DNA of 36,575 bases. It comes from B73-G16 sp964448445 (GTDB lineage: Bacteria; Desulfobacterota; B13-G15). The position numbers and the translations under genes were made by a program. The notes under the pieces are model-generated. The model was not told the origin of the DNA and did not search any database. It was given only the letters and a program-made list of their open reading frames with translations. Of the stretch, positions 7,268-15,423 are shown piece after piece; position 1 is the stretch's first letter, and each line of letters starts with the position of its first letter. The stretch covers positions 1 to 36,575 of the forward strand of contig CAYVAU010000009.1 in NCBI GenBank assembly GCA_964448445.1. Direction: 5' to 3'.

Positions 7268-8598
7268 AGTTTTTTTCCCTCCTTCTCCCCTTCATCCTGC
7301 TCATCTGCGGGGTCTGTTGGCCTCTCAGCCTGAGGGATGAGAAGAGGATAGGAGAAGAGCTCTACCGCAAGCTCAGCAAGAAACTCCATTTCGTGTCCGA
7401 TCCCCTGATAGGACTTTACGTGAGGGAGGTCGGACAGAGGATCGTTGAGGCCTCAGGAGACAGGCGTTTCCATTACCGGTTTTTCGTCATCGAAGGGAAC
7501 CAGCCCAATGCCTTCACCATCCCCGGGGGCTATGTCTTCGTGAATACGGCCCTCCTGAACATGGTATCTTCTGAGGACGAACTGGCAGGGGTCCTGGCCC
7601 ATGAGGTCTCGCACTCGGTCCTCCGGCATGTGTCCCGCATGTTCGAAGGGGCCCGCAGGGTGTCCCTGGCGAGCCTTGCTGCCCTTGTGGCGGGGATGCT
7701 CCTTGCCAAGGAACCGAAGGCACAGGGGGCAATAGCCGCCGGCACAGCCGCAATGGCCCATTCCCTCATCCTCAAGTACAGCAGGGATCACGAGTTCGAG
7801 GCCGATCAGCTGAGCCTTAGGATCCTGCAGAAGGCCGGATACAGCCCGCAGGGTCTTGTGAGCTTCCTGAGGAGGATATACCGCTGGAGCAAGACCATCT
7901 CGGTGGAGATGCCCGTTTACCTCAGCACCCATCCCGCGATCCCCTCAAGGATAGCTTATCTTGAAGCCCATGCCGGTTCCCATCCACCCACCGAAACCCT
8001 CGCTTTCAAGAGGATCAAGGCCAGGCTCAGGTTGTTGCAGAGGGGTCCGGAGGAGGTCCTTGAGGACCTCTCCGAGAGGGAGGACCTCGGGGCAGATGAG
8101 CTCTACCTTTTGGCCCTGGCCCTTATAAGAAAGGGGAACCATCGGGAGGCTATGAAGGCCTTAAAGAAGATGCTTGGGCTTTCCCCCGGGGATCCCTATG
8201 CCGAAAGGGAGCTGGCCCTTTTGCTCATCTCCCTCAAGGAGTTTGACAGCGCAAAGGGCTTCTTGGAGGGTGCCCTCCGCGCTTTCCCCGGGGATCCCGA
8301 TCTGGTCCTCGCCAAGGTCAACGCCCTTCTTTTTGAGGGGAAGACGGAGGAGGCGATAGCCTTCTGTCGGGCAGCTGTGGAGAAGGTTCCCCAGGAGACC
8401 TTCCTTTATAAGGTTCTCGGGGAGCTCTTTCAGAAGGCCGGCAACGAAGTCCTCTCCCACGAAAACTTCGGTCTCTATTTCATGAAAGAGGGCAATAGGG
8501 AGGCCGCCCTTTACCACTTCCAGAAGGCCCTAAAATTGAGCCGGGGGGAAGAAAGGGAGAGGATCAGGAGGAGAATCGAGGCCCTTAAAGGGTCTTAA
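7240..8598 (+). CDS. M48-family metalloprotease with TPR repeats (BepA-like)
   Basis: A 452-residue protein with a signal peptide or anchor (about residues 8-29), an M48 zinc-protease domain (about 35-245) and a carboxy-terminal TPR region (about 255-450). The zinc motif is HEVSH at 121-125, and the third-ligand region is SRDHEFEADQ at about 181-190, so the active site looks complete. The order matches BepA-type periplasmic proteases, which monitor assembly of outer-membrane proteins and LptD. The GTG start at 7240 lies inside the hemA end; no better in-frame start exists before the signal sequence. The pairing with hemA looks positional rather than functional. A bamD-like gene elsewhere in the window gives a possible functional partner. 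Confidence 0.88.
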   Translation: MPFRSERTLKFFSLLLPFILLICGVCWPLSLRDEKRIGEELYRKLSKKLHFVSDPLIGLYVREVGQRIVEASGDRRFHYRFFVIEGNQPNAFTIPGGYVFVNTALLNMVSSEDELAGVLAHEVSHSVLRHVSRMFEGARRVSLASLAALVAGMLLAKEPKAQGAIAAGTAAMAHSLILKYSRDHEFEADQLSLRILQKAGYSPQGLVSFLRRIYRWSKTISVEMPVYLSTHPAIPSRIAYLEAHAGSHPPTETLAFKRIKARLRLLQRGPEEVLEDLSEREDLGADELYLLALALIRKGNHREAMKALKKMLGLSPGDPYAERELALLLISLKEFDSAKGFLEGALRAFPGDPDLVLAKVNALLFEGKTEEAIAFCRAAVEKVPQETFLYKVLGELFQKAGNEVLSHENFGLYFMKEGNREAALYHFQKALKLSRGEERERIRRRIEALKGS

Positions 8599-8609
8599 AG
8601 GAGGTATCC

Positions 8610-9308
8610 ATGCGGGTGCGAAATCCCAACGTTCAACGCATCATCGAGACCCAGGTCAAGAGCTGGTTCGGCGATCTCACCTCCCCTGAGGTCCAGAAGC
8701 AATGGAAGCCGCCCATTTTGCTGTCGAGGGAACGAGGGACGGTGGCCGAGGAGGTCACCGAAAGGCTCTCCTCAAGGCTTGGCTGGCCTTCCTACGATAA
8801 GGAGCTGATCCTTCAGATCGCCGAGGCGGCAAAGGAGAATCCCAAAAGGGTGGAGTTCCTGGATGAGAAATCCAGGGAGATCTTCTGGGAGTACACTGAA
8901 GTGTTTTTGAGATCGGCCAAGGTGCTACAAGATGAATATGTGGTTTACCTGAAGAGGTTCATCAGAACACTGGGGCGCATCGGAGGATGCATAATAGTGG
9001 GCCGGGGGGCCAACTTCATCATAGAGCCCGATAAGGCCTTAAGGGTCAGACTCGTAGGGAGACCCGAGGGATGGAAGGAGGCCTTCATCAGGCGTTATGA
9101 GGTGAGGGAAGAGGAGGTGGAAAAGGCCATAGAGGAGTGGAACAGGGAGCAGAGGCGGTTCATAAGGAAATATTTTGGTGCGGATCCTTCCGACCCCCAC
9201 AATTACGATGTGGTGATAAACCTGGATTACCTCGACTGGGAGAAGGCCTCCGAGCTGATCCTTATGACCTACAGGCTGAAGTTTCCCTCGGTCAACATAG
9301 TTGGTTGA
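8610..9308 (+). CDS. Cytidylate-kinase-like family protein with degraded P-loop
   Basis: A 232-residue protein resembling the cytidylate-kinase-like family. The PSYDKELILQIAEAA stretch, the central GGCIIVGRGANFI strand, the RLVGRPEGWKEAFIRR lid-like region and the DPHNYDVVINLDYLDWEKA ending are typical. The usual 'SREYGSGG' nucleotide loop is replaced at about residues 39-47 by SRERGTVAE, lacking the glycine pair and having no lysine, so phosphate binding may be weakened or absent. A 35-residue amino-terminal extension carries a tryptophan-containing helix. A strong AAAGGAGG precedes the ATG, 12 bases after the protease gene. It is not the essential Cmk. Substrate and role are unknown; it may be a regulatory nucleotide-binding protein. 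The last 17 bases overlap the convergent nrdJ end. Confidence 0.72.
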   Translation: MRVRNPNVQRIIETQVKSWFGDLTSPEVQKQWKPPILLSRERGTVAEEVTERLSSRLGWPSYDKELILQIAEAAKENPKRVEFLDEKSREIFWEYTEVFLRSAKVLQDEYVVYLKRFIRTLGRIGGCIIVGRGANFIIEPDKALRVRLVGRPEGWKEAFIRRYEVREEEVEKAIEEWNREQRRFIRKYFGADPSDPHNYDVVINLDYLDWEKASELILMTYRLKFPSVNIVG

Positions 9309-11016
9309 GACCACAGGTTATGACCTGGCCTTCACGGGAACCGCTACGGTAAACGGTGATACCCTTGCAGCCGAGCTCATAGGCCAGGAGGAAGGCCTCA
9401 GCCACTGCCTCAGGAGGGGCATCCGGAGGGAAGTTTATAGTCTTTGAGACGGCGTTGTCGGTGTGGCGCTGGAAGGCCGCCTGGATCTCGACGTGCCTTC
9501 TGGGTGGGATCTGAAAGGCCGTCACGAAGAGCTTTTTGTAACGTTCATCCACAGGGGCATCCGGGGGAATGGATCCCCGCTTGAGGATCTCCTCCTGTAT
9601 CCCTTCGGGGAGGAACCGTTCCCGCTGCAGAAACTCCGAGAAGATTGGATCAACGTTGAAGACCTCCAGGTCCCCCAGCATCCTCTTGGTATAGGCAAGG
9701 GCAAAGAGGGGTTCGATCCCCGAGGAGCAGTTGGCGATGATGCTTATCGTGCCCGTTGGGGCGATGGTGGTGAGGGTGGCATTCCTTAAGGGTGGTTCGC
9801 CCCTTTGGGCATATATGCTTATGGGGAAATTGGGGAAGGGGCCGCGCTCCTTGGCGAGTTTCCGGGAGGCCCTCCTTGCCTCTTCCTTTATGAAGGACAT
9901 CAGTTCTTCGGCAACCCTGACGGCCTGCTCCGAATCATAGGAGATCCCCAAAAGGATCAACATATGGGCAAACCCCATGACCCCGAGGCCGATCTTGCGG
10001 TTGGCCTTGCAGATCCTCTCTATGGCCCTGAAGGGATAACGGTTCACTTCCAGGACATCGTCCAGGAACCTCACCGCTATGTGGACTACCTCTGCGAGTC
10101 TGTCCCAATCGATTTCGTAACCCACCGAGGACCTCTTCAGCACCTTCACCAGGTTTATCGATCCGAGGTTACAGGCCTCATTGGGCAAAAGCGGCTGCTC
10201 GGCGCAGGGATTGGTGGCCTCAATCCTCCCCAGGGAAGGGGTGGGGTTTGTGCGGTTTATGGTGTCCAGGAACAGCGCTCCCGGTTCGCCGTTCTCCCAA
10301 GCGCACTGGACCATCAACTCGAAGATATCCCGGGCCTGGACCTTCAGGACCTCCCTGCCGTTGCGGGGGTTAACAAGGGGAAAGGGCTTTCCGTTCCTTA
10401 AGGCCTTCATAAAGGCATCGGTTATCCCCACCGAGAGGTTAAAGGTCTGCATCTCCCTGGGGTCCCTTTTGAGGGTGATGAACTCCCTGATGTCGGGATG
10501 ATCGACCCTCAAGACCCCCATATTGGCCCCCCTACGGGTTCCCCCCTGTTTTATGACCTCGGTGGCCATGTTGAAGACCCGCATGAAGGAGACCGGTCCA
10601 CTTGCCACACCGTGGGTTGAGGCGACCACATCGCCCCGGGGCCTGAGGTTGCTGAAGGAGAAACCCGTGCCGCCTCCGGACTGGTGGATGATGGCGGCCC
10701 TCTTTAGGGCCGTGAAGATGGAATCGAGCGAATCCTTAACCGGGAGGACGAAGCAGGCTGCCAGCTGTCCGAGCCTCTTGCCGGCGTTCATGAGGGTGGG
10801 GGAATTGGGCAGAAAGACAAGTTCGGACATTATCTGGAAGAACCGCTCAGCCCATTCCTCCTGCCTCCCGTCCCCCAGGATCCCCTCGGCCCTGGCCACA
10901 TGGCGGGCCACCCTCAGGAACATCTCCTCAGGGGTCTCCACGGGATTGCCCCTGGGGTCCTTTTTCAGATAACGGGCCTCAAGGACCTTCCTGGCGTTCT
11001 CACTCAGCCTGACCAA
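9292..11016 (-). CDS. nrdJ: Adenosylcobalamin-dependent (class II) ribonucleotide reductase
   Basis: A 574-residue reductase converting ribonucleotides to deoxyribonucleotides with B12 as radical source. Visible are the active-site cysteine in LGQLAACFVLP (C88), HQSGGGTGFSFSNLRPRGD (111-129), the radical and proton-relay motif NPCAEQ (N269, C271, E273), EACNLGSIN with C282, the late APTGTISIIANCSSGIEP, and a terminal C568/C574 pair likely to re-reduce the active site. The length and lack of an ATP-cone domain fit a short NrdJ, so activity control through an amino-terminal cone is absent. The start is a TTG behind GGAGGAGGTGGCCC inside the end of the transporter gene. The 3' end overlaps the convergent kinase-like gene by 17 bases. 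Confidence 0.95.
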   Translation of the reverse strand: MVRLSENARKVLEARYLKKDPRGNPVETPEEMFLRVARHVARAEGILGDGRQEEWAERFFQIMSELVFLPNSPTLMNAGKRLGQLAACFVLPVKDSLDSIFTALKRAAIIHQSGGGTGFSFSNLRPRGDVVASTHGVASGPVSFMRVFNMATEVIKQGGTRRGANMGVLRVDHPDIREFITLKRDPREMQTFNLSVGITDAFMKALRNGKPFPLVNPRNGREVLKVQARDIFELMVQCAWENGEPGALFLDTINRTNPTPSLGRIEATNPCAEQPLLPNEACNLGSINLVKVLKRSSVGYEIDWDRLAEVVHIAVRFLDDVLEVNRYPFRAIERICKANRKIGLGVMGFAHMLILLGISYDSEQAVRVAEELMSFIKEEARRASRKLAKERGPFPNFPISIYAQRGEPPLRNATLTTIAPTGTISIIANCSSGIEPLFALAYTKRMLGDLEVFNVDPIFSEFLQRERFLPEGIQEEILKRGSIPPDAPVDERYKKLFVTAFQIPPRRHVEIQAAFQRHTDNAVSKTINFPPDAPPEAVAEAFLLAYELGCKGITVYRSGSREGQVITCGLNQLC

Positions 11017-11704
11017 GGGCCACCTCCTCCTTCCCCAGGAGTCTCCTGTACCAGAGGAACCAGGGGGTGTCCAAGAACCCTATGAGGTTTTTGGAGAAAA
11101 CCTGGCCGAGGATGAGGGTCCCGACGGGAGCGATACCCCAGAAGGCCAAAATGACAAAGAGGATGCTGTCCAGGGTCAGGTTCAGCAGATCGCTTCCCAT
11201 GCTCCTCAACCAGGCCTTCTCAGGATATTTGGTCTTAAGCCACGAGAAGATGCGCGCATCCACAAGCTGGCATATGAGGAAGGCTGCCCAGGAAGCCCCC
11301 GTTATCCTCACCCCCTGGGAGAATATCCGCTGCCATGATTCCTCAAGCTCAAAGAAGGGGGCAGGAGGAAGGGTCCTCACTAGCAGAATCAGGAGCACCA
11401 TGAGCACTTGGGTGAGGAAGGCGATGAAGATGGCCCTCTGTGCGGCCTTGAAACCATAAGTTTCGTTTATCATGTCTATGGCCTGGGCCACGAAGGGATA
11501 GAGGAACACGGCCCCAGGGGCATATAGGGTATAAAAGCCGAGGGGAAAAGCCACAATCCGCGTTGCAAGGATCTGAGATAAGGCGAGGTACAGGCAGTAG
11601 AAGGCCACAAGGGTGGCCAGACCCATATGAGGCCAGCGCTTTACAACCTTGGCACTTATCCAGGTGACCAGGGTCAACGCCATCGCCCAGTAAAGCCAGA
11701 CCAT
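11000..11704 (-). CDS. Queuosine precursor transporter (VUT/YhhQ family)
   Basis: A 234-residue membrane protein with about six hydrophobic segments. Family marks are LSQILATRIVAFPLG, APGAVFLYPFVAQAIDMINETYG (a central acidic motif), RITGASWAAFLICQLVDARIFSWLK and SDLLNLTLDSILFVILAF. This fits the YhhQ/DUF165 family, which imports queuosine precursors such as preQ0 or preQ1 across the inner membrane. I start at the ATG at 11704 because GGAGGGGGAA immediately precedes it; a TTG four codons upstream lies within that ribosome site. The gene overlaps nrdJ, so the two are cotranscribed, and it diverges from xerC. No other queuosine gene is in the window, which suits a salvage-only role. Confidence 0.9.
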   Translation of the reverse strand: MVWLYWAMALTLVTWISAKVVKRWPHMGLATLVAFYCLYLALSQILATRIVAFPLGFYTLYAPGAVFLYPFVAQAIDMINETYGFKAAQRAIFIAFLTQVLMVLLILLVRTLPPAPFFELEESWQRIFSQGVRITGASWAAFLICQLVDARIFSWLKTKYPEKAWLRSMGSDLLNLTLDSILFVILAFWGIAPVGTLILGQVFSKNLIGFLDTPWFLWYRRLLGKEEVALGQAE

Positions 11705-11716
11705 TTCCCCCTCCAA

Positions 11717-11746
11717 TTGACGATGGTCAGGGGCCTCTTCTATAGT
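11717..11746 (+). promoter_or_regulatory. Promoter of the xerC-hslVU-argBD operon
   Basis: TTGACG (11717-11722), an 18-base spacer and TATAGT (11741-11746). Transcription should begin near 11753, giving only about 6 bases before the xerC ATG at 11759. Confidence 0.65.
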
Positions 11747-11772
11747 ATAGGCCGAGGGATGACCTCAGGAAA
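11744..11772 (-). promoter_or_regulatory. Possible minus-strand promoter of the transporter-nrdJ operon
   Basis: On the minus strand TATACT (11749-11744) overlaps the xerC -10 box, because 11740-11750 is a palindrome (CTATAGTATAG). The matching -35 position (TTTCCT, 11772-11767) is weak. A start near 11737 would leave a leader of about 33 bases with a good ribosome site. Confidence 0.4.
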
Positions 11773-12676
11773 GGAAGGCAGGGGATTGGAGGAGCTGCTG
11801 GCATCCTTTTTGGAATTTCTGTCCTATGAGAGGGGAAGGTCTGCTGAGACGCTCAGGAGTTACAGGGCGGATCTGGAGGATTTCCTGGCCTTTGTCAGGG
11901 ACAACGAGCTTGAGGATCCGCAGGAGATCACCCATTTGCACATAAGGCTTTATCTTGGGACCCTGGCCAAAAGGGGGCTCAAGAAGAGTTCCATCTGCAG
12001 GAAGCTCTCGGCCCTGAGGGCCTTTTTCAAATGGCTCAAGAGGGAGGGGATTCTCAGGGCAAATCCCGCCAAGGTCATAACGACTCCGAAGTACAGCCGT
12101 TCCCTTCCCCGCTTTTTGACGGAAGAGGAGGCCTTCCGATTGGTGGAGGCCCCCCAAGGTGAGGCTCCCTTGGAGATCAGGGATAGGGCGATCCTGGAGT
12201 TGCTTTACTCAAGTGGGCTCAGGGTCGGGGAGTTGGTGGGGTTGAGGCTGGGCGATGTGGACCTGAGGGAAGGGCTTGTGAGGGTTAAGGGGAAGGGCGG
12301 AAAGGAGAGGCTTGTCCCCATGGGAAGGACGGCAAGGGAGGCCCTGAGGGAGTACCTCCGGGTGAGGGAGGCCCTGAGGCCTCAGGGGGAGGCCCTCTTT
12401 CTTAACCGCTGGGGGAAGCCCTTGAGTGCCCGCTGGATCCAGCGGAGGATAAAGGATTATGCCCTGAAGGGCGGGATCCTGAAGCCGGTGAGCCCCCATC
12501 TGTTGCGACACACCTTCGCCACACACCTGCTTGACCGGGGAGCCGACCTCAGGGCCATTCAGGAGCTGCTGGGGCATTCGAGGCTTTCGACCACCCAGCG
12601 CTACACCCACGTCACCACCACTCGCCTGATGGAGGTTTACAGACATGCCCATCCGAGGGCTAAGAAATCCCTTTAA
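11759..12676 (+). CDS. xerC: Tyrosine recombinase XerC/XerD-like
   Basis: A 305-residue site-specific recombinase. Residues about 8-95 form the SAM-like core-binding domain, and about 115-300 the catalytic domain. The catalytic set is complete: R155 (SSGLRVGE), a lysine in KGKGGKER (about 178-183), H247 and R250 (SPHLLRHTFATHLL), H273 (GHSRLSTT) and the nucleophile Y282 (TQRYTHV). Xer recombinases resolve chromosome dimers at dif. First position in an operon with hslVU is a common Xer context, so a housekeeping role is much more likely than a phage integrase. I start at the ATG at 11759, just after the predicted promoter, which excludes longer starts. It overlaps hslV by 32 bases. Whether it is XerC or XerD cannot be decided here. 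Confidence 0.93.
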   Translation: MTSGKEGRGLEELLASFLEFLSYERGRSAETLRSYRADLEDFLAFVRDNELEDPQEITHLHIRLYLGTLAKRGLKKSSICRKLSALRAFFKWLKREGILRANPAKVITTPKYSRSLPRFLTEEEAFRLVEAPQGEAPLEIRDRAILELLYSSGLRVGELVGLRLGDVDLREGLVRVKGKGGKERLVPMGRTAREALREYLRVREALRPQGEALFLNRWGKPLSARWIQRRIKDYALKGGILKPVSPHLLRHTFATHLLDRGADLRAIQELLGHSRLSTTQRYTHVTTTRLMEVYRHAHPRAKKSL

Positions 12677-13196
12677 AGGGACGACCATCCTCTGTGTGAG
12701 GCACGGGGGAAGGGTGGTCATGGCAGGGGATGGCCAGGTCACCCTTGGGGAGACGGTTATAAAACAGAGGGCCAAGAAGGTCAGGAGGCTTTACAGGGAC
12801 AGGATCTTGGCGGGATTTGCCGGGGCCACTGCCGATGCCTTCACCCTGTTTGAGCGTTTTGAGGGGAAGCTGGAGCAATACAACGGCAATCTCCTGCGCT
12901 CGGCCGTGGAACTGGCGAAGGATTGGAGGACCGATAGGGTGCTCAGGCGCCTTGAGGCCCTACTGCTTGTGGCCGATCGCGAGCATTCCCTCATCATATC
13001 GGGCACGGGAGACGTGGTGGAGCCCGATGATGGGATCGTTGGGATCGGCTCAGGGGGTCCATATGCTGAGGCGGCAGCAAGGGCCTTGGCGAAGTATTCC
13101 GACCTTTCGGCCCGGGAGATCGCCGAAGAAGCCATGAAGATTGCCGCTTCCCTGTGCATTTACACCAACCAGGAGATCGTCTTGGAGGAGCTATGA
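12645..13196 (+). CDS. hslV: HslV (ClpQ) protease subunit
   Basis: A 183-residue peptidase subunit of the HslUV (ClpYQ) proteasome-like complex. The mature enzyme starts at a threonine: here GTTILCVRHGG places T13-T14 as the processing and catalytic site, followed by VVMAGDGQVTLG and VIKQRAKKVRRLY, both highly conserved. The ATG at 12645 has a GGAGG about 9 bases upstream, inside xerC. No other start lies closer to the threonine, so the propeptide would be 12 residues (MPIRGLRNPFKG), longer than in most HslV proteins. HslV forms a double hexamer capped by HslU and degrades unfolded proteins. It joins hslU by an ATGA overlap. Confidence 0.97.
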   Translation: MPIRGLRNPFKGTTILCVRHGGRVVMAGDGQVTLGETVIKQRAKKVRRLYRDRILAGFAGATADAFTLFERFEGKLEQYNGNLLRSAVELAKDWRTDRVLRRLEALLLVADREHSLIISGTGDVVEPDDGIVGIGSGGPYAEAAARALAKYSDLSAREIAEEAMKIAASLCIYTNQEIVLEEL

Positions 13197-14575
13197 AGGA
13201 GGAAGGGAGGGCCCTCCCTGTGGCCATACAGCAACAGCAGATGCTCACCCCGAGGGAGATCGTCAGGGAACTGGACAAATACATAATAGGCCAGGAGGAG
13301 GCAAAGAGGGCCGTGGCCATAGCCCTGAGGAACAGATGGCGCAGGCAGCAAGTGCCCAAGGAGTTGCGTGATGAGATAGCCCCGAAGAACATCCTCATGA
13401 TCGGCCCCACGGGGGTTGGAAAGACCGAGATATCGCGGCGTTTGGCCAAACTTGCCCAGGCCCCCTTCATAAAGGTGGAGGCATCTAGGTTCACCGAAGT
13501 GGGTTATGTCGGAAGGGATGTGGAGTCGATAATCCGCGACCTGACCGAGATCGCCGTGAAGATGGTGCGGGAGGAGGAAGAGGCCAAGGTCATGCAAAAG
13601 GCCCGGGAGCTGGCAGAGGAGAGGGTCTTGGATTTGCTGTTGCCCCCTGGTCCCCCTCCTCCGTCGCTACAGGTCACCTCCTCCACGGTCGACTCGAGGC
13701 CCAGGACGAGGGAGCGCTTGAGGGAGATGCTCAAACGGGGTCTTCTGGACGACAGGGAGGTGGAAATCGAGGTCGAGGAAAAGGTCTTTCCCATGATAGA
13801 GGTCTTCGCTCCCCCGGGTATGGAGGAGATGGAGCAACTGAAGGAGATGCTCTCTGGTCTCTTTCCCAAGAAGAGTCGCAGGAAACGGGTGAAGGTATCC
13901 GAGGCCCTGGAGATCCTCACGCGCCAGGAGGCGGAAAAACTCATCGACATGAACGCCGTGGTCAAGAAGGCCGTGGAGCGGGTGGAGCAGTCCGGTATCG
14001 TGTTCATCGACGAAATAGACAAGATCGCAAGCCGGGATGTGACCCATGGCCCCGATGTGTCCCGCGAAGGGGTACAGCGGGATCTTTTGCCCATAATCGA
14101 AGGAACGACCGTCATGACCAAATACGGGATGGTCAAGACCGATCACATCCTGTTCATAGCTGCAGGGGCCTTTCATGTCTCCAAACCTTCGGACCTCATC
14201 CCAGAATTGCAGGGACGGTTTCCCATAAGGGTTGAGCTCAAACCCCTGGGGAAGGAGGAATTCATAAGGATCCTCACGGAGCCCGAAAATGCCTTGACCA
14301 AGCAATACGTGGCCCTTCTGGCTACAGAAGGCGTCAAGCTCACCTTTACAGATGATGCAATCTCGGCCATAGCTGAGATTGCGGCAAAGATCAACGAACG
14401 AACCGAGGACATAGGGGCCAGGAGGCTTTACACGGTGATGGAGAAGCTCCTTGAGGATGTCCTCTTTGATGCCCCCGATATGCAGGGTCAGGAGATGATC
14501 ATAGACTCCAGGTACGTGAGGGAGAAACTGGAGGAGTTCGTCGAGGACGAGGACCTCTCGAGGTATATCCTGTGA
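13193..14575 (+). CDS. hslU: HslU (ClpY) ATPase subunit
   Basis: A 460-residue AAA+ unfoldase that feeds substrates to HslV. It shows TPREIVRELDKYIIGQ (19-34), Walker A GPTGVGKT (71-78), the pore-loop region FTEVGYVGRDVE, an inserted I-domain (about 115-240), Walker B with FIDEIDKIA, and the sensor-2 motif ERTEDIGARRLYTVMEKLLEDV near the carboxy end. It ends in DLSRYIL, the tail that docks into HslV. The ATG at 13193 follows GGAGGAG and overlaps the hslV stop. The 16 residues before the usual MLTPREIV start are an extra N-terminal tail; an internal start there is possible but has no evident ribosome site. Confidence 0.97.
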   Translation: MKEEGRALPVAIQQQQMLTPREIVRELDKYIIGQEEAKRAVAIALRNRWRRQQVPKELRDEIAPKNILMIGPTGVGKTEISRRLAKLAQAPFIKVEASRFTEVGYVGRDVESIIRDLTEIAVKMVREEEEAKVMQKARELAEERVLDLLLPPGPPPPSLQVTSSTVDSRPRTRERLREMLKRGLLDDREVEIEVEEKVFPMIEVFAPPGMEEMEQLKEMLSGLFPKKSRRKRVKVSEALEILTRQEAEKLIDMNAVVKKAVERVEQSGIVFIDEIDKIASRDVTHGPDVSREGVQRDLLPIIEGTTVMTKYGMVKTDHILFIAAGAFHVSKPSDLIPELQGRFPIRVELKPLGKEEFIRILTEPENALTKQYVALLATEGVKLTFTDDAISAIAEIAAKINERTEDIGARRLYTVMEKLLEDVLFDAPDMQGQEMIIDSRYVREKLEEFVEDEDLSRYIL

Positions 14576-15423
14576 AGGAAGATTTCACCCAAAAGGCCAG
14601 GATTTTGGTGGAAGCCCTCCCTTACATCCGCCGATTTTACGGCAGGACCATCGTGATCAAATACGGGGGAGGAGCCATGGCCCAGGGGGGGCTTGAGGAG
14701 GCCCTGGCCACGGACGTGGTCCTCATGTGGTATGTGGGGATAAGGCCCGTGGTGGTCCACGGCGGTGGGCCCCAGATAGGCCAGCTGCTCAAGCGCCTGG
14801 GGAAGGAGTCGACCTTTGTAGGCGGAATGCGGGTGACCGATCCCGAGACCATGGAAGTGGTGGAGATGGTCTTGGGGAAGATCAACAAAGATCTCGTCTC
14901 CCTCATAAATAGACATGGGGCAAAGGCCGTGGGCTTAAGCGGTAAGGACGCCGAACTTATAAAAGCCAAAAAGCTCACCAGGCCCGATATGAACCTCGGT
15001 CTCGTAGGAGAGGTCCAGCAGGTGAACGTGGAGGTGATAGAGGCCTTACAGAAAGGGGGGTTTGTCCCCGTCATTGCCCCCGTTGGGGTGGGAGAGGGAG
15101 GGATTGCCTACAACATCAACGCCGACATCGTCGCTGGGGCGGTTGCCGGGGCCCTGAAGGCGGAAAAGCTGATCCTTTTGACGGACGTCCCGGGGGTGAT
15201 GGACCGGGAGGGAAAGCTTTTGAGGAGCCTCACCGCGCAACAGGCCACACTCCTGATCCAGGAGGGGGTGATACAGGAGGGGATGATCCCCAAGGTGCAG
15301 TGTTGTCTTGAGGCCCTGGAGATGGGGGTGGGGAAGGCCCACATAGTCAACGGCACCATACCCCATGCGATGCTCCTTGAGATCTTCACCGACAGGGGGA
15401 TAGGAACGGAGATAGTACGATGA
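14572..15423 (+). CDS. argB: Acetylglutamate kinase
   Basis: A 283-residue amino acid kinase phosphorylating N-acetylglutamate, the second step of arginine synthesis. Marks are VIKYGGGAM, the substrate loop VVVHGGGPQIG, FVGGMRVTD, VGLSGKDAELI, YNINADIVAGAVAGALKAEKLILLTDVPGV and the terminal GGMIPKV-like motif, here EGMIPKVQCCLEAL. The length is normal. The GTG start at 14572 overlaps the hslU stop (GTGA). An amino-terminal helix (EALPYIRRF), typical of arginine-sensitive hexameric enzymes, is present, so feedback inhibition by arginine is likely. It lies in the xerC-hslVU-argBD operon. Confidence 0.97.
   Translation: MKEDFTQKARILVEALPYIRRFYGRTIVIKYGGGAMAQGGLEEALATDVVLMWYVGIRPVVVHGGGPQIGQLLKRLGKESTFVGGMRVTDPETMEVVEMVLGKINKDLVSLINRHGAKAVGLSGKDAELIKAKKLTRPDMNLGLVGEVQQVNVEVIEALQKGGFVPVIAPVGVGEGGIAYNINADIVAGAVAGALKAEKLILLTDVPGVMDREGKLLRSLTAQQATLLIQEGVIQEGMIPKVQCCLEALEMGVGKAHIVNGTIPHAMLLEIFTDRGIGTEIVR

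Noticed and set aside
11759..12676. Tyrosine recombinase as a sign of an integrated element
   Set aside because: There are no attachment repeats, phage or cargo genes; the hslVU neighbour and operon structure fit housekeeping Xer.
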